DNA of 19,676 bases, taken from assembly GCA_024636105.1 (NCBI GenBank), contig JAGXHO010000050.1, positions 1-19,676 of the forward strand, read 5' to 3'. Shown here in pieces: positions 8,360 to 15,723 of this stretch. The DNA is from Trueperaceae bacterium (GTDB lineage Bacteria; Deinococcota; Deinococci; Deinococcales; Trueperaceae). Made by a program: the position numbers and the translations under genes. The notes under the pieces were generated by a model. The model saw nothing but the letters and a program-made list of their open reading frames with translations, was not told where the DNA came from and did no database searches. Within the stretch, counting starts at the first letter, position 1. Each line of letters begins with the position of its first letter.

Positions 8360-8638
8360 GTGGGCTCGGGTCCGATCTGGTTCGTGGTCTCCGCGGTGCA
8401 GCTCGCCGTGGCCGGCTACCTACTCGCGGCGGTGCTGAGCTGGCGCGGCGCGCGCTTCCGGCCGGCGCCGGGGCACCCGTTCAGGGTGCTGCCGACGGCG
8501 CTGCTCGCGATCGTCTGGCTCGCGGTCGTCGCCGCCATGGTGGCCATCGGTGACGGTGATTTCTCGCGCTGGGTGGGCACCGGCGGGATGATGCTGGCGG
8601 CGTTCGTACTGTTGTTCGTGTTGCTTCGGCAGCGCTGA
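8360..8638 (+). CDS. Small membrane protein of unknown function
   Basis: This 92-residue protein has three predicted membrane helices, at about 6-27, 45-64 and 73-89. A short basic loop (WRGARFRPAPGHPFR) lies between the first two, and the C-terminus is LLRQR. I recognise no family motif. The GTG start at 8360 comes 4 bases after the lysS stop, so it is probably co-transcribed and reached by reinitiation; only a weak AGG (8348-8350) precedes it. Real coding is supported by the long hydrophobic runs and codon use like its neighbours. Confidence 0.65.
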   Translation: MGSGPIWFVVSAVQLAVAGYLLAAVLSWRGARFRPAPGHPFRVLPTALLAIVWLAVVAAMVAIGDGDFSRWVGTGGMMLAAFVLLFVLLRQR

Positions 8639-8672
8639 CCCGGCGGCGCGGACCCACGACCGTCCGGGACGC

Positions 8673-10064
8673 TCACCCTCGGCTCGGTGCCGGTGGGGTG
8701 GACGTGCGCTCGCCCGGATCGACCGACGAGGGGGCCGGCGGGAGGCGCACGACGCAGCGCGTACCGCGGCCAGGCGTCGATTCGAGCGTGATGGTGCCGC
8801 CGAGCGTGTCCACGAGGTGGCGGACGATCGCGAGCCCGAGGCCGGTCCCGTCGCCATCGCGATGGGTGGTGAAGTAGGGCTCGAACGCGTGGGTGAGCGT
8901 GTCGGCGTCCATGCCGGCGCCGTCGTCGGCCACCTCGAGGACGATCGGACCTCGCGGCGTCGGACGCTGCAGCCGGACCGACAGGGTCCCGACCGTTCCG
9001 GTCAGCGCGCGCACCGCGTTGGTGCACAGGTTCATGACCACCTGCTGCACCTCGCCCGGGTCGGCGACGACGTCGCCGGCATCCCCGTCCACGTCCGCGA
9101 GGACGGCGACGCCGGTCGGGATGGACGCGCGCACCAACTCGACCACGTCCTGGACCAGGGGGGCGACGGCGACCGCGCGCCGCTCCGGGGCCCCTTCGTC
9201 GCTGAACGCCAGGACCCGCCGAGCCAGCAACCGCGCCCGGTCCGCGGCGCTGAGCACGAGGTCGAGCCGATCGCGTTGGCGGCGGTCGTGGCTGGCGTCG
9301 CGGGCGGCGGTCCCGGCGACGGTGATCGGCACGAGGAGGTTGTTGAGGTCGTGGGCGATGCCGGCGGCGAGCGATCCGAGGGCGCGGGCTTTGGCGGTCG
9401 CCACGAGCGTGGCCTCGAGGCGCTCTCGCTCGAGGAGCGCCGCCGCAAGCTGAACGTTCGCGGAACGCACCCGCTCCGCGTACGTCGCCATGCCCACCTG
9501 CAGCGCCCCCATGGCGCCAACGAGCAAGACCGCCAGGAACACGAGGCTGCCGGCCGTCGCCGACCACGAGGTGACGTCGTACCCCACGCTTACGGCCTCG
9601 ACGAGCGGGGTGGTTCCGACCGTAGAGAGGGTGACGCCGTAGCCGATCGCGATCGCCACCACCGCGGCGATCGTCCAGGACCCTTCGCGACGACCGAACA
9701 GTACGGTGGCGAGGAGCGGCGTGGCGAGCAACCAAACGGCACCGGCGCCCATGGGTCCGAGCAGCACGAGTAGGGCGACGGCGAGGGCGAGCCAGATGAT
9801 CGAGTACGCCAGGGCACGAACCCGGTACGGACCCGTGCGCCAGATCGCCAGGCCGGCCATCGACGCCCACACGAGCGTGTTGATGGCCAGGACCGGCACG
9901 GCACCGGCCTCGATGGCGGCCCACGCCCCCGGCACGTAGGCGATCGCCGCGGCGATGGTGGTGGCGTTCAGCAGCCGCTGCAGCACGCGACGGCGCCACG
10001 CCGCCAACTCCGTCTCCGGCGACGGTGGCGGCTCGTCCGACCGCACCACCGTCACGTTGCCCAT
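8673..10064 (-). CDS. Membrane sensor histidine kinase (HK1)
   Basis: This 463-residue kinase has six predicted membrane helices (about 31-50, 55-74, 83-104, 107-123, 129-148, 170-189), a short coiled coil (about 193-228) and a kinase core. The phospho-accepting H238 sits in GSLAAGIAHDLNNLLVP (230-246). The ATPase domain has an N-box with N345 and N349, a G1 box DDGAGMD (380-386), FEPYFTT (394-400) and a G2 box GTGLGLAI (406-413), so it looks active. No PAS, HAMP or extracytoplasmic sensor domain is evident, so sensing probably lies in the membrane part. The ATG at 10064 is preceded by AGGCGG at a 5-nt spacing. No response regulator is adjacent. It is a close paralogue of the kinase at 18554-19676, including the AYVP...AA..AGA membrane block. 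Confidence 0.9.
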   Translation of the reverse strand: MGNVTVVRSDEPPPSPETELAAWRRRVLQRLLNATTIAAAIAYVPGAWAAIEAGAVPVLAINTLVWASMAGLAIWRTGPYRVRALAYSIIWLALAVALLVLLGPMGAGAVWLLATPLLATVLFGRREGSWTIAAVVAIAIGYGVTLSTVGTTPLVEAVSVGYDVTSWSATAGSLVFLAVLLVGAMGALQVGMATYAERVRSANVQLAAALLERERLEATLVATAKARALGSLAAGIAHDLNNLLVPITVAGTAARDASHDRRQRDRLDLVLSAADRARLLARRVLAFSDEGAPERRAVAVAPLVQDVVELVRASIPTGVAVLADVDGDAGDVVADPGEVQQVVMNLCTNAVRALTGTVGTLSVRLQRPTPRGPIVLEVADDGAGMDADTLTHAFEPYFTTHRDGDGTGLGLAIVRHLVDTLGGTITLESTPGRGTRCVVRLPPAPSSVDPGERTSTPPAPSRG

Positions 10065-10091
10065 GCGTGCCGCCTGGGCGCGATCCGTGCA

Positions 10092-10105
10092 CGCACGAGC
10101 GTGCG
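10092..10105. promoter_or_regulatory. Inverted repeat in the HK1 upstream region
   Basis: CGCACG (10092-10097) and CGTGCG (10100-10105) form a perfect 6-bp inverted repeat with a 2-bp spacer, 28 bp upstream of the HK1 start. Its form suits a dimeric DNA-binding protein better than an RNA hairpin. Its function is unknown. Confidence 0.3.
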
Positions 10106-10319
10106 AAGGGCCCGGTAGACCGATCGACGGCTCGGTGTCACGCGGTGAGTATCGCCCAATGCGGCAGGGAGCCCGGCTCGGACGCGCGGCCACCGTCGGC
10201 GGCGGCGTGGTTGGTCCCAGTCCGGGGCCTCCCGCGTCCGGGTCGTGCGCACGGACGACATCCTGCGCCTGGGCGCGACGAACTGGTTCGCACGCGGCAC
10301 CACGGCGCCTTCGTACGTC

Positions 10320-10343
10320 GGTGGAACGGTGGAACGGTGGCAC
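10320..10343. repeat. 8-bp tandem repeat downstream of the M3 peptidase
   Basis: GGTGGAAC, GGTGGAAC and GGTGGCAC follow each other directly, 12 bp beyond the stop of the M3 peptidase. A short slippage repeat is the simplest reading. Confidence 0.6.
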
Positions 10344-10355
10344 GGACGCCGGCGC

Positions 10356-12026
10356 CTACCCGTCCCGCGCCATCGCCGCCACCACCCGCTCCGCCAGCCG
10401 CCCCACCAACTCCCGATCGAACCGGAACTCGACGCCCGCCACCGCGTAGACCTCGTCGAGCGGCCGCGTACCGCCCAGCGCGAGCGCGCGCTTGTAGCCG
10501 GCCAGCGCGCCGGCGGGGTCCTCGTCCATCCGCGCCCACAACTGCAGGGCGCCGAGGTACGCGATCGCGTACTCAAGGTAGTAGAAGGGGAACTGGAACA
10601 GGTGGATCACGTGCCAGCCCTTGGTGCGGGCGCGTTCCAAGCCCGTCCAGTCGACGCCGGTGTCGAACCGCTCGCTGATCCGGAGCCATTCGGCGTCGAT
10701 CGCGTCGATGGTGACGTCCTCGGCGGGCTGGGTGTAGATCCAGTGCTGGATGGCGTCGATCTGGCAGGCCGAGACGAGCAAAGCGAACACCCGGTCCAGG
10801 AGCTGCGCCCGCGAGCGGGCGGCGTCCGCGGCGTCGTAGAACCCCCCGTGCGCCTTCTCGAGCACCGGGAAGGTGAGCAGTTCCATGGCCTCGGCCGCGA
10901 ACTCGTTCACCTCGGGGCGGTAGGCGCCGTGCTTCATGAGCGACCAGGCGCGCTCCGTGAGCACCGAGTGGAAGGCGTGCCCCGCCTCGTGGCGCATCGT
11001 GAGCAGATCACCGTCGGTGCCCACCGCGCTCCAGTAGACGTAGGGGCGCTTGGAGACCGGGAAGTAGGTCTGGTAGCCGAGCCCCGGGACCTTGTTCGCG
11101 CGCGGCTCCAGGTCCATCCAGCCGTCCAGGAGCAGGTCGAAGGCGCTGCCGAGCTCGGGGTCGAGGGCGTGGAACATCCGCTGCAGCCCGGTCTCCAGTT
11201 CCGCGACGGTCGCGAACGGGCGCAGTGGTGGCCGTCCATCGGGGTCGGCGGCCAGGTCCCAGGGGCGCAGCGTGGGCACGCCCAGGCGCTCGCGGCGGCG
11301 GGCGCGCTGCGCACGAATCCGCGGCACCACCTCCTGCGCCACCGCCTCGTGGAAGGCGAGCGCGTCCTCGGGGGCGTACTCGCGCCGGTGGCGCTCGCGC
11401 CAGGCGTAGGCGCGGTAGTCGGGCAGGTCGGCGTTCCGCGCGACCTGCTGGCGCAGCGCGACGAACTCGAGGAAGAGCGCGTCGAGGTCGCCGCGCTGCG
11501 CCTCGGTGCCGTCCTCGATCGCGCGCCAGGCACGTTCGCGCACCTCGCGCTCGGGCTCCTCGAGCTTGGCGCGCGCCGCGGCGATCGTCACCTCGGCGCC
11601 ACCCAGCGCCACCCGCGTGCGCCCGGCGATCGCGCCATAGCGCTGCCGGAGCGCCTGCTCCTGCGCGTTCAGCGGCACGTTCGCCTCGCGGTAGAGATCG
11701 ACCGTGTCGCGGAGGTCGGCCCAGGCGGACTCGAGCTCGGGGGGCGGCGCGTACCCGGGCACGGCGAGCAGCTTGCGGTTGAGCGCGTCGGACATCGGCT
11801 CGAGGCGGGGGAGCACGTCCTGGACGAAGGCGAGGAAGGTGGCTGCGGCGGCTTCGTCGGCGGTGTCCTCATCCTTGGCGCGCATGAGGCCGGCGTACGC
11901 CTCCCACACCTCGCGCTCGATCACGTCGACGTCGTCAAGGAACGCCGGGACGTCGGCGGCGGCCAGCGGACGGTCTCGGAGCGCCTGCAGGCGCGGTTCG
12001 AGGGCTTCCCAGGTCAGGGGCGTCAT
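10356..12026 (-). CDS. M3 family zinc oligoendopeptidase (PepF-like)
   Basis: This 556-residue soluble metallopeptidase should cleave short peptides in the cytoplasm. The zinc site is intact: HEAGH (346-350) within TMRHEAGHAFHS, with E375 in EVNEFAAEA as the probable third ligand. The FFYYLEYAIAYLGALQLW-type C-terminal region, here FPFYYLEYAIAYLGALQLW (479-497), is characteristic of M3B oligoendopeptidases. A long helical N-terminal half (1-300) roofs the active site. No signal peptide is present. The ATG at 12026 has no Shine-Dalgarno sequence but a TATCGT box 6 nt upstream, so it appears leaderless even though the S41 gene ends only 35 bp upstream on the same strand. It may be transcribed both alone and with that operon. 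Confidence 0.93.
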   Translation of the reverse strand: MTPLTWEALEPRLQALRDRPLAAADVPAFLDDVDVIEREVWEAYAGLMRAKDEDTADEAAAATFLAFVQDVLPRLEPMSDALNRKLLAVPGYAPPPELESAWADLRDTVDLYREANVPLNAQEQALRQRYGAIAGRTRVALGGAEVTIAAARAKLEEPEREVRERAWRAIEDGTEAQRGDLDALFLEFVALRQQVARNADLPDYRAYAWRERHRREYAPEDALAFHEAVAQEVVPRIRAQRARRRERLGVPTLRPWDLAADPDGRPPLRPFATVAELETGLQRMFHALDPELGSAFDLLLDGWMDLEPRANKVPGLGYQTYFPVSKRPYVYWSAVGTDGDLLTMRHEAGHAFHSVLTERAWSLMKHGAYRPEVNEFAAEAMELLTFPVLEKAHGGFYDAADAARSRAQLLDRVFALLVSACQIDAIQHWIYTQPAEDVTIDAIDAEWLRISERFDTGVDWTGLERARTKGWHVIHLFQFPFYYLEYAIAYLGALQLWARMDEDPAGALAGYKRALALGGTRPLDEVYAVAGVEFRFDRELVGRLAERVVAAMARDG

Positions 12027-12032
12027 GGGGTC

Positions 12033-12038
12033 ACGATA
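12033..12038 (-). promoter_or_regulatory. -10 box of a leaderless M3 peptidase promoter
   Basis: On the - strand TATCGT ends 6 nt before the ATG at 12026, with GACCCC between and no ribosome binding site. This matches the leaderless pattern seen elsewhere in the window. Confidence 0.55.
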
Positions 12039-12061
12039 CCGACGCGCTCGACCGACGAGCG

Positions 12062-13375
12062 TCAGCGGGGGTGGGCGAGGACCTCGAGGGCCGCTTCGAG
12101 CACGGCGTCGCGCCCCTCCGCGAGCGCCATCGCCGCGTCGTCGACGACGACGTCGGGCGCGACCGCGCTCGGCGAGGCGACGCCGTCCAGGCTCGCCACG
12201 CGCGCGGTCGTCACCTGCAGGCCGTAGCCGAAGGGCAGCGCCACGAAGGCGGTCGCGCTGTCGGCGGCGCCTGCGGTGGGCTCGCCGACCACGGTGGCCC
12301 CGGCCCGCTGCAGGTCGACCGCGAGGAACTCCGCGCACGACGCGCTGCCGTCGTTGACCAGGACCACGACCGCGCCGGTCCACCGCGCCGGCGCGTCCAG
12401 GCTCGCCTGAGGGAAGGTGCGGCCGACGGCGTCGGTGACCGCGATGGAGCCCTTCCCGGCGACGATCGTCTGGCTCGTCAAGGCGCTCCGGAGGACGCGG
12501 CCCGCCTCGGGCGCGAAGGCCGTGGCAGCGAGCAGGCAATCGACGATCGCCCCGCCCGGGTTGTCGCGCAGGTCGACGACGAGCGCGCTCGCGCCGCTGC
12601 GCTCGGCCTCGTCGACCAGGGCGTGCACCCGGTGGGCGACGTCGTTCGCGGGCAGGAACGACGGCAGCCGCAGCCAGACCGCCCCCGATGGGAGCGTGGT
12701 CGCGCTCGGCGCCCGGTCGAGCGCCACGTCGGTCGCTTCGAGCGCCACGGTGCGGGGCGCGGCGCCGTGGCGCAGCACGGTCGCGGCGACGCTTCCGGCC
12801 TCGGTGGCCGCGCGCCAGGCCTGCCAGCGCTCGGCTCGGATCGCGGGCAGGTAGGCGCCGTCGAGCGCCAGGATGCGATCGCCCCGCCGCAGATCGGACG
12901 CGGCGGCCGACGAGTCGGGCACCACGTCGAGGACCACGAAGCCGAGGCCATCTTCGGGCGCCGTGAGGACGGCGCCGATCTCGCGCGCCGTCGCGCCGCC
13001 GGCGAGCTGCAGCCGCACGCGCGCGAAGCCGGCGGCGTCGAGCACCGACGTGTGCGGGTCGTCGAGCGCCTCGGCCACGCCGTGCAGCGCCTCGGCGCCC
13101 CAGGCGGCCGGGCAGTCGGGGCGCGCCGCGCAGCGCGCCTCGAGGTCCACGCGCGCGGCGGGGAGGAGGTGTCGGGGCGCCACGTCGGCCGGTCCGCCGT
13201 AGAGGAGCGACAGGTGGTATGCGCCGGCATCGAACAGCGTCCAGGCGTCCGCTTCGGCTGCGGATTGGGCATGCGCCAGCCCCCCGTGGCCGAGCGCGAC
13301 GGCGAGCCCCGCGGCGCCGAGCGCTAGGCGCCAAGAGCGGGTGCGGGCGCGCGTCCGAGCTTCGGGCGCGGTCAC
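12062..13375 (-). CDS. Exported S41 (C-terminal-processing-type) peptidase lacking the usual catalytic lysine
   Basis: This 437-residue protein has an N-terminal signal (about 13-37, ending LAHAQS). A PDZ-like segment, DGLGFVVLDVVPDSSAAASD (142-161), continues to RGDRILALDG. The S41 core holds SALVVDLRDNPGG (263-275) and VLVNDGSASCAEF (338-350). S346 aligns with the catalytic serine of CtpA-type enzymes. The lysine expected about 25 residues later is absent: the site reads GEPTAGAADSA (364-374). It may use the His-Ser mechanism of tricorn/IRBP-like S41 members (H108 in DDPHTS is a candidate) or be inactive. The GTG start at 13375 overlaps the preceding stop (GTGA), showing translational coupling to the upstream exported protein. 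Confidence 0.85.
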   Translation of the reverse strand: MTAPEARTRARTRSWRLALGAAGLAVALGHGGLAHAQSAAEADAWTLFDAGAYHLSLLYGGPADVAPRHLLPAARVDLEARCAARPDCPAAWGAEALHGVAEALDDPHTSVLDAAGFARVRLQLAGGATAREIGAVLTAPEDGLGFVVLDVVPDSSAAASDLRRGDRILALDGAYLPAIRAERWQAWRAATEAGSVAATVLRHGAAPRTVALEATDVALDRAPSATTLPSGAVWLRLPSFLPANDVAHRVHALVDEAERSGASALVVDLRDNPGGAIVDCLLAATAFAPEAGRVLRSALTSQTIVAGKGSIAVTDAVGRTFPQASLDAPARWTGAVVVLVNDGSASCAEFLAVDLQRAGATVVGEPTAGAADSATAFVALPFGYGLQVTTARVASLDGVASPSAVAPDVVVDDAAMALAEGRDAVLEAALEVLAHPR

Positions 13376-14109
13376 TCGGGGCGCGCGAAGGCGTCGTCGT
13401 CGAGCGCGACGTTGACGCGCGTCTCGGCGGCTTCGGTCTGCGCGAACGGGGCGCCGCCGACGAAGACCTCAGCCCGGGCCGGCAGGTCCCAGCCGTCGAC
13501 GTCGCGGTAGGCGCCGTAGCGGGTCACCAGCTCGCCGATCTGGGCGTTGGTCGTGACCTCGGCGGCCAACCGGCAGTCGGCGTCGAGCAGGATGGAGTGC
13601 GCGACGCCGCGCGTGACCAGGTCGATCCGATCGCCCGCGGCGCCCTCGAGCTCCTGGGCTCCGCCGAACGTGGCCGAGTCGCGATCCGTGCCGATCGCGA
13701 CGCCGTAGAAGCCGACGACGAAGCCCTCCTCGAAGGCGGCGCGTTCGCTGGCGGGCAGTTCCAGGACGCCTGCTTGCGGCGTGAAGGTGAAGGCCGCGCC
13801 GGCGGCCGACTGCTGCACCACCGCGAGGTCGTCGCCCAGGTACAGCTCGAGGCGAACGCGCTCGCCGACCAGGTCGGTCGTCGACACGTAATCGAACTGA
13901 GCGGCCGGCTGACCGCCGGGGCCGAAGTACGTGATGCTGCCGCGCTCGACGACGGTCTCGAGGACGCCGCCGTCGGGTCCGAGGACGGCGGCCGCGCAGG
14001 TCAGCGCTTCGGCCGCGGCGTCGTCGACTTGGGCCAGAGCGGTGCCGATCGCGGCGAGGAGAGCGCCGGTCAGGAGGCGGGTGAGATGGGCGTTCAGGGC
14101 TCGTCGCAT
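13372..14109 (-). CDS. Exported protein of unknown function, possibly LolA-like
   Basis: This 245-residue protein has a signal peptide (1-26, MRRALNAHLTRLL then a hydrophobic core ending TALAQ). The mature part has two cysteines (C38, C179) and many short strand-like stretches. The C-terminal pattern YRDVDGWDLPARA followed by RVNVALDDDAFARP (231-244) resembles the end of lipoprotein-sorting LolA-like or related beta-rich domains, where 'vN..ldd..F..P' recurs; this is a tentative likeness. The ATG at 14109 is chosen because it begins the signal peptide. GAGGG lies 9 nt upstream. It is the first gene of a pair with the S41 protein (4-base overlap), which suggests a shared envelope role. Confidence 0.75.
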   Translation of the reverse strand: MRRALNAHLTRLLTGALLAAIGTALAQVDDAAAEALTCAAAVLGPDGGVLETVVERGSITYFGPGGQPAAQFDYVSTTDLVGERVRLELYLGDDLAVVQQSAAGAAFTFTPQAGVLELPASERAAFEEGFVVGFYGVAIGTDRDSATFGGAQELEGAAGDRIDLVTRGVAHSILLDADCRLAAEVTTNAQIGELVTRYGAYRDVDGWDLPARAEVFVGGAPFAQTEAAETRVNVALDDDAFARPE

Positions 14110-14178
14110 GGTGGGGGTCCCTCGGGCCGGCGCGGAAGGATGGGGGGCGGGCGCACGGCGTCTCCGGACGGTGCTCGC

Positions 14179-14184
14179 TAGCCT
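14179..14184 (+). promoter_or_regulatory. -10 box of a leaderless promoter for the winged-helix regulator
   Basis: TAGCCT ends 7 nt before the ATG at 14192 and no Shine-Dalgarno sequence intervenes. It lies 70 bp from the divergent exported-protein gene, so the two promoters share a short control region. Confidence 0.55.
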
Positions 14185-14191
14185 GTTCGAG

Positions 14192-14896
14192 ATGCAACGC
14201 CCGGATTCGAACTCAGCGCCGGTTCCTAGCCGCCCCGCCTGGAGCGTCGTCACGGCGCTCGAGGCCGTCCGGGTGCTCTTCGATCGGGTCCACCGCAACC
14301 GGATCGCCCCGTTCGTGCACGCCCCGACGACCGTGGGCGCGGTGGCCGAGTCGCTCGGGGAGGACCCCAAGCGGACCTTCTACTTCGTGCGGCGCTACGT
14401 GGCGATGGGGCTGCTCGAGGAGCTGGGGCGGACGCCGCGGCGGGGGCGCCCCATCCGCAGCTACCGCGCGACGGCCGATGGCTGGTTCGTGGCGATCGAA
14501 CACTTTCCGACCGTCGACCTGGTCGAGGGTCTGGACGAGATCTACCTCCCGCTCGCGCGCTACTTCCACCGGAGCATCGGCGCCGTGGTCGAGCCGCACC
14601 TGACGCGGACGTGGGGGCGGCGCGTGCGCTTGGACGGCGGCGGCACCCTGATCCCGGAGGGCGGCCCCCATCCGGACGCCGGCGACTTCGACATGTTCGA
14701 GCTCTACGCGCGCCCGGGGTTCCCGCCCGCCTGGCTGTCGTGGCAGGAGCTCGAGTTGACCGACGCCGAGGCCAAGGAGCTTCAGGTCGAGCTGATCGCG
14801 GTGGTCCAGCGTTTGGAGGAGAAGCTGCGCCCCGGTCCGTCGCGCCGGAAGTACCTGGCGCACGTGGGGCTGGCGCCGGCGCTCGAGGACGGCTGA
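14192..14896 (+). CDS. Winged-helix DNA-binding regulator (ArsR-like HTH)
   Basis: This 234-residue cytoplasmic protein has an N-terminal winged helix-turn-helix at about 22-98. The turn region is TTVGAVAESLGEDPKRTFYF (46-65), then VRRYVAMGLLEELG, and a basic wing RTPRRGRPIRSYRAT (80-94). The remainder (99-234) is an uncharacterised effector or dimerisation part with FDMFELYARPGFP and a predicted coiled coil (about 189-213). I do not know its ligand. The ATG at 14192 follows a TAGCCT box and appears leaderless. It diverges from the exported-protein/S41 operon, which is a natural candidate target, but that is inference. Confidence 0.75.
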   Translation: MQRPDSNSAPVPSRPAWSVVTALEAVRVLFDRVHRNRIAPFVHAPTTVGAVAESLGEDPKRTFYFVRRYVAMGLLEELGRTPRRGRPIRSYRATADGWFVAIEHFPTVDLVEGLDEIYLPLARYFHRSIGAVVEPHLTRTWGRRVRLDGGGTLIPEGGPHPDAGDFDMFELYARPGFPPAWLSWQELELTDAEAKELQVELIAVVQRLEEKLRPGPSRRKYLAHVGLAPALEDG

Positions 14897-14973
14897 CGGC
14901 GGGTCAGGGACGGTACACGAAGCCGAGCTCGTCACCCAGCAGCGGTGGTGCGACGCTCACCTTCACCTGCGCC

Positions 14974-15405
14974 TCAGGGTCCGAACGGATCGCGGACGAC
15001 CACGCCGTCGAATCGCTGACCCGAGGTCAAGTCCTCGGTCCACAGCACGCCACAGCCGGCGCTTTGGGCCGCCACGACCACGCCTGCATCCCAGAGCGCC
15101 AGTCCATGGGTTCGCGACAAGTCGATCGCGCGATCGACCAACTCGGCGTCCACCGATATCACACGGCCCAGAGACAGCTCGCGCACCACCTCGTGCGCGA
15201 CCTCGGGCGTCAGTGGCGGCGTCAGCTTTCGGGTGGCGACCCAGTAGAACTCGTTCAGCACCTGGGCGCTGACGACGAAGTCGACGTCCTCGTCGGCGAG
15301 GAGTGCGAGCGCGCGCGCCCGCTTGGCGGGTTCGTTGGCGTCGAAGGCGTACACCAGGACGTTGGTGTCGACGAAGGCGAGGCGCGCGCTTGGGTCAGCC
15401 GGCAC
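14974..15405 (-). CDS. vapC: PIN-domain ribonuclease toxin (VapC type)
   Basis: This 143-residue PIN-domain protein is expected to cleave RNA with Mg2+ when free of its antitoxin. The acidic residues are in place: D13 in FVDTNVLVYAFD (11-22), E52 in VLNEFYW (49-55), D106 in LWDAGVVVAA (105-113), and E124/D125 in WTEDL. The length is typical. The GTG start at 15405 is the nearest start before the DTNVL strand. It overlaps the end of the antitoxin gene by 11 bases, the usual coupling in such pairs. A weak GAGG lies about 11 nt upstream of the start. Confidence 0.9.
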   Translation of the reverse strand: MPADPSARLAFVDTNVLVYAFDANEPAKRARALALLADEDVDFVVSAQVLNEFYWVATRKLTPPLTPEVAHEVVRELSLGRVISVDAELVDRAIDLSRTHGLALWDAGVVVAAQSAGCGVLWTEDLTSGQRFDGVVVRDPFGP

Positions 15406-15640
15406 GGCCGCGGTCCTCGTAGATGTCTTCACGGGTCCATGCGCGGCCCGGTCCGGCGCTGCCGGATGCAGCGGCGCGGGCGAGCGCCACGACCCGGCGG
15501 CGGCCGGTGATCGCCCGGTCGTCGGCATAAGCAGCGAGTAGGTCGCGCACGACCGCGTTGACCGATGTTCCGCGCTCGAGGGCGCGGATGCGTGCTCGGC
15601 GCAGCAAGGCGTCGTCGATGACGAGGGTCAGGTTGGCCAC
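15395..15640 (-). CDS. Ribbon-helix-helix antitoxin (VapB-like)
   Basis: This 81-residue protein opens with the ribbon-helix-helix pattern: strand ANLTLVIDD (2-10), helix ALLRRARIRALERG (11-24), turn TSVNAV, then helix VVRDLLAAYADD (30-41). The C-terminal half (42-81), rich in arginine and alanine and ending TREDIYEDRGRAG, is the probable toxin-neutralising tail. Such proteins bind their own promoter as dimers. The GTG at 15640 is chosen because it starts the DNA-binding strand and is preceded at 6 nt by TACACT, without a Shine-Dalgarno sequence. The downstream PIN gene overlaps it by 11 bases. Confidence 0.88.
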   Translation of the reverse strand: MANLTLVIDDALLRRARIRALERGTSVNAVVRDLLAAYADDRAITGRRRVVALARAAASGSAGPGRAWTREDIYEDRGRAG

Positions 15641-15646
15641 GGAACC

Positions 15647-15652
15647 AGTGTA
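15647..15652 (-). promoter_or_regulatory. -10 box of a leaderless antitoxin-toxin promoter
   Basis: On the - strand TACACT ends 6 nt before the GTG start at 15640; the spacer is GGTTCC and no ribosome site is present. It drives the RHH-PIN pair and lies 60 bp from the divergent GH13 promoter. The start codon would be GTG on a leaderless message, which is less common than ATG. Confidence 0.5.
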
Positions 15653-15712
15653 GCACGGGTCCTGTGGACCGTGTTGGGCGCGTCCGTAGAAGTCGCCCGC
15701 CCCCACCGGCGG

Positions 15713-15718
15713 TACCCT
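15713..15718 (+). promoter_or_regulatory. -10 box of a leaderless GH13 promoter
   Basis: TACCCT ends 5 nt before the ATG at 15724 with no Shine-Dalgarno sequence between. No -35 is obvious. The spacing fits initiation at or very near the A of the start codon. Confidence 0.5.
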
Positions 15719-15723
15719 GAGCC

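Larger units (their letters stand above)
10065..10355. other. Intergenic region upstream of HK1 and downstream of the M3 peptidase
   Basis: This 291-bp stretch shows no convincing gene. On the - strand GTGACA (10141-10136) and TCTACC (10119-10114), 16 nt apart, are a weak candidate promoter for HK1. An inverted repeat and an 8-bp tandem repeat inside it are listed separately. Confidence 0.35.

Noticed and set aside
9032..9773. Long frames on both strands within HK1
   Set aside because: They are shadows of the kinase gene. The kinase frame alone shows H-, N- and G-box motifs.
10065..10343. N-terminal extension of HK1 beyond 10064
   Set aside because: The extra 93 residues are low-complexity arginine/proline-rich sequence absent from HK2, and the membrane region starts after the ATG at 10064.
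10344..12061. A - strand frame joining the M3 peptidase to sequence antisense or out of frame to the S41 gene
   Set aside because: The upstream part is a shadow of the S41 gene. The peptidase begins at 12026 next to a -10 box.
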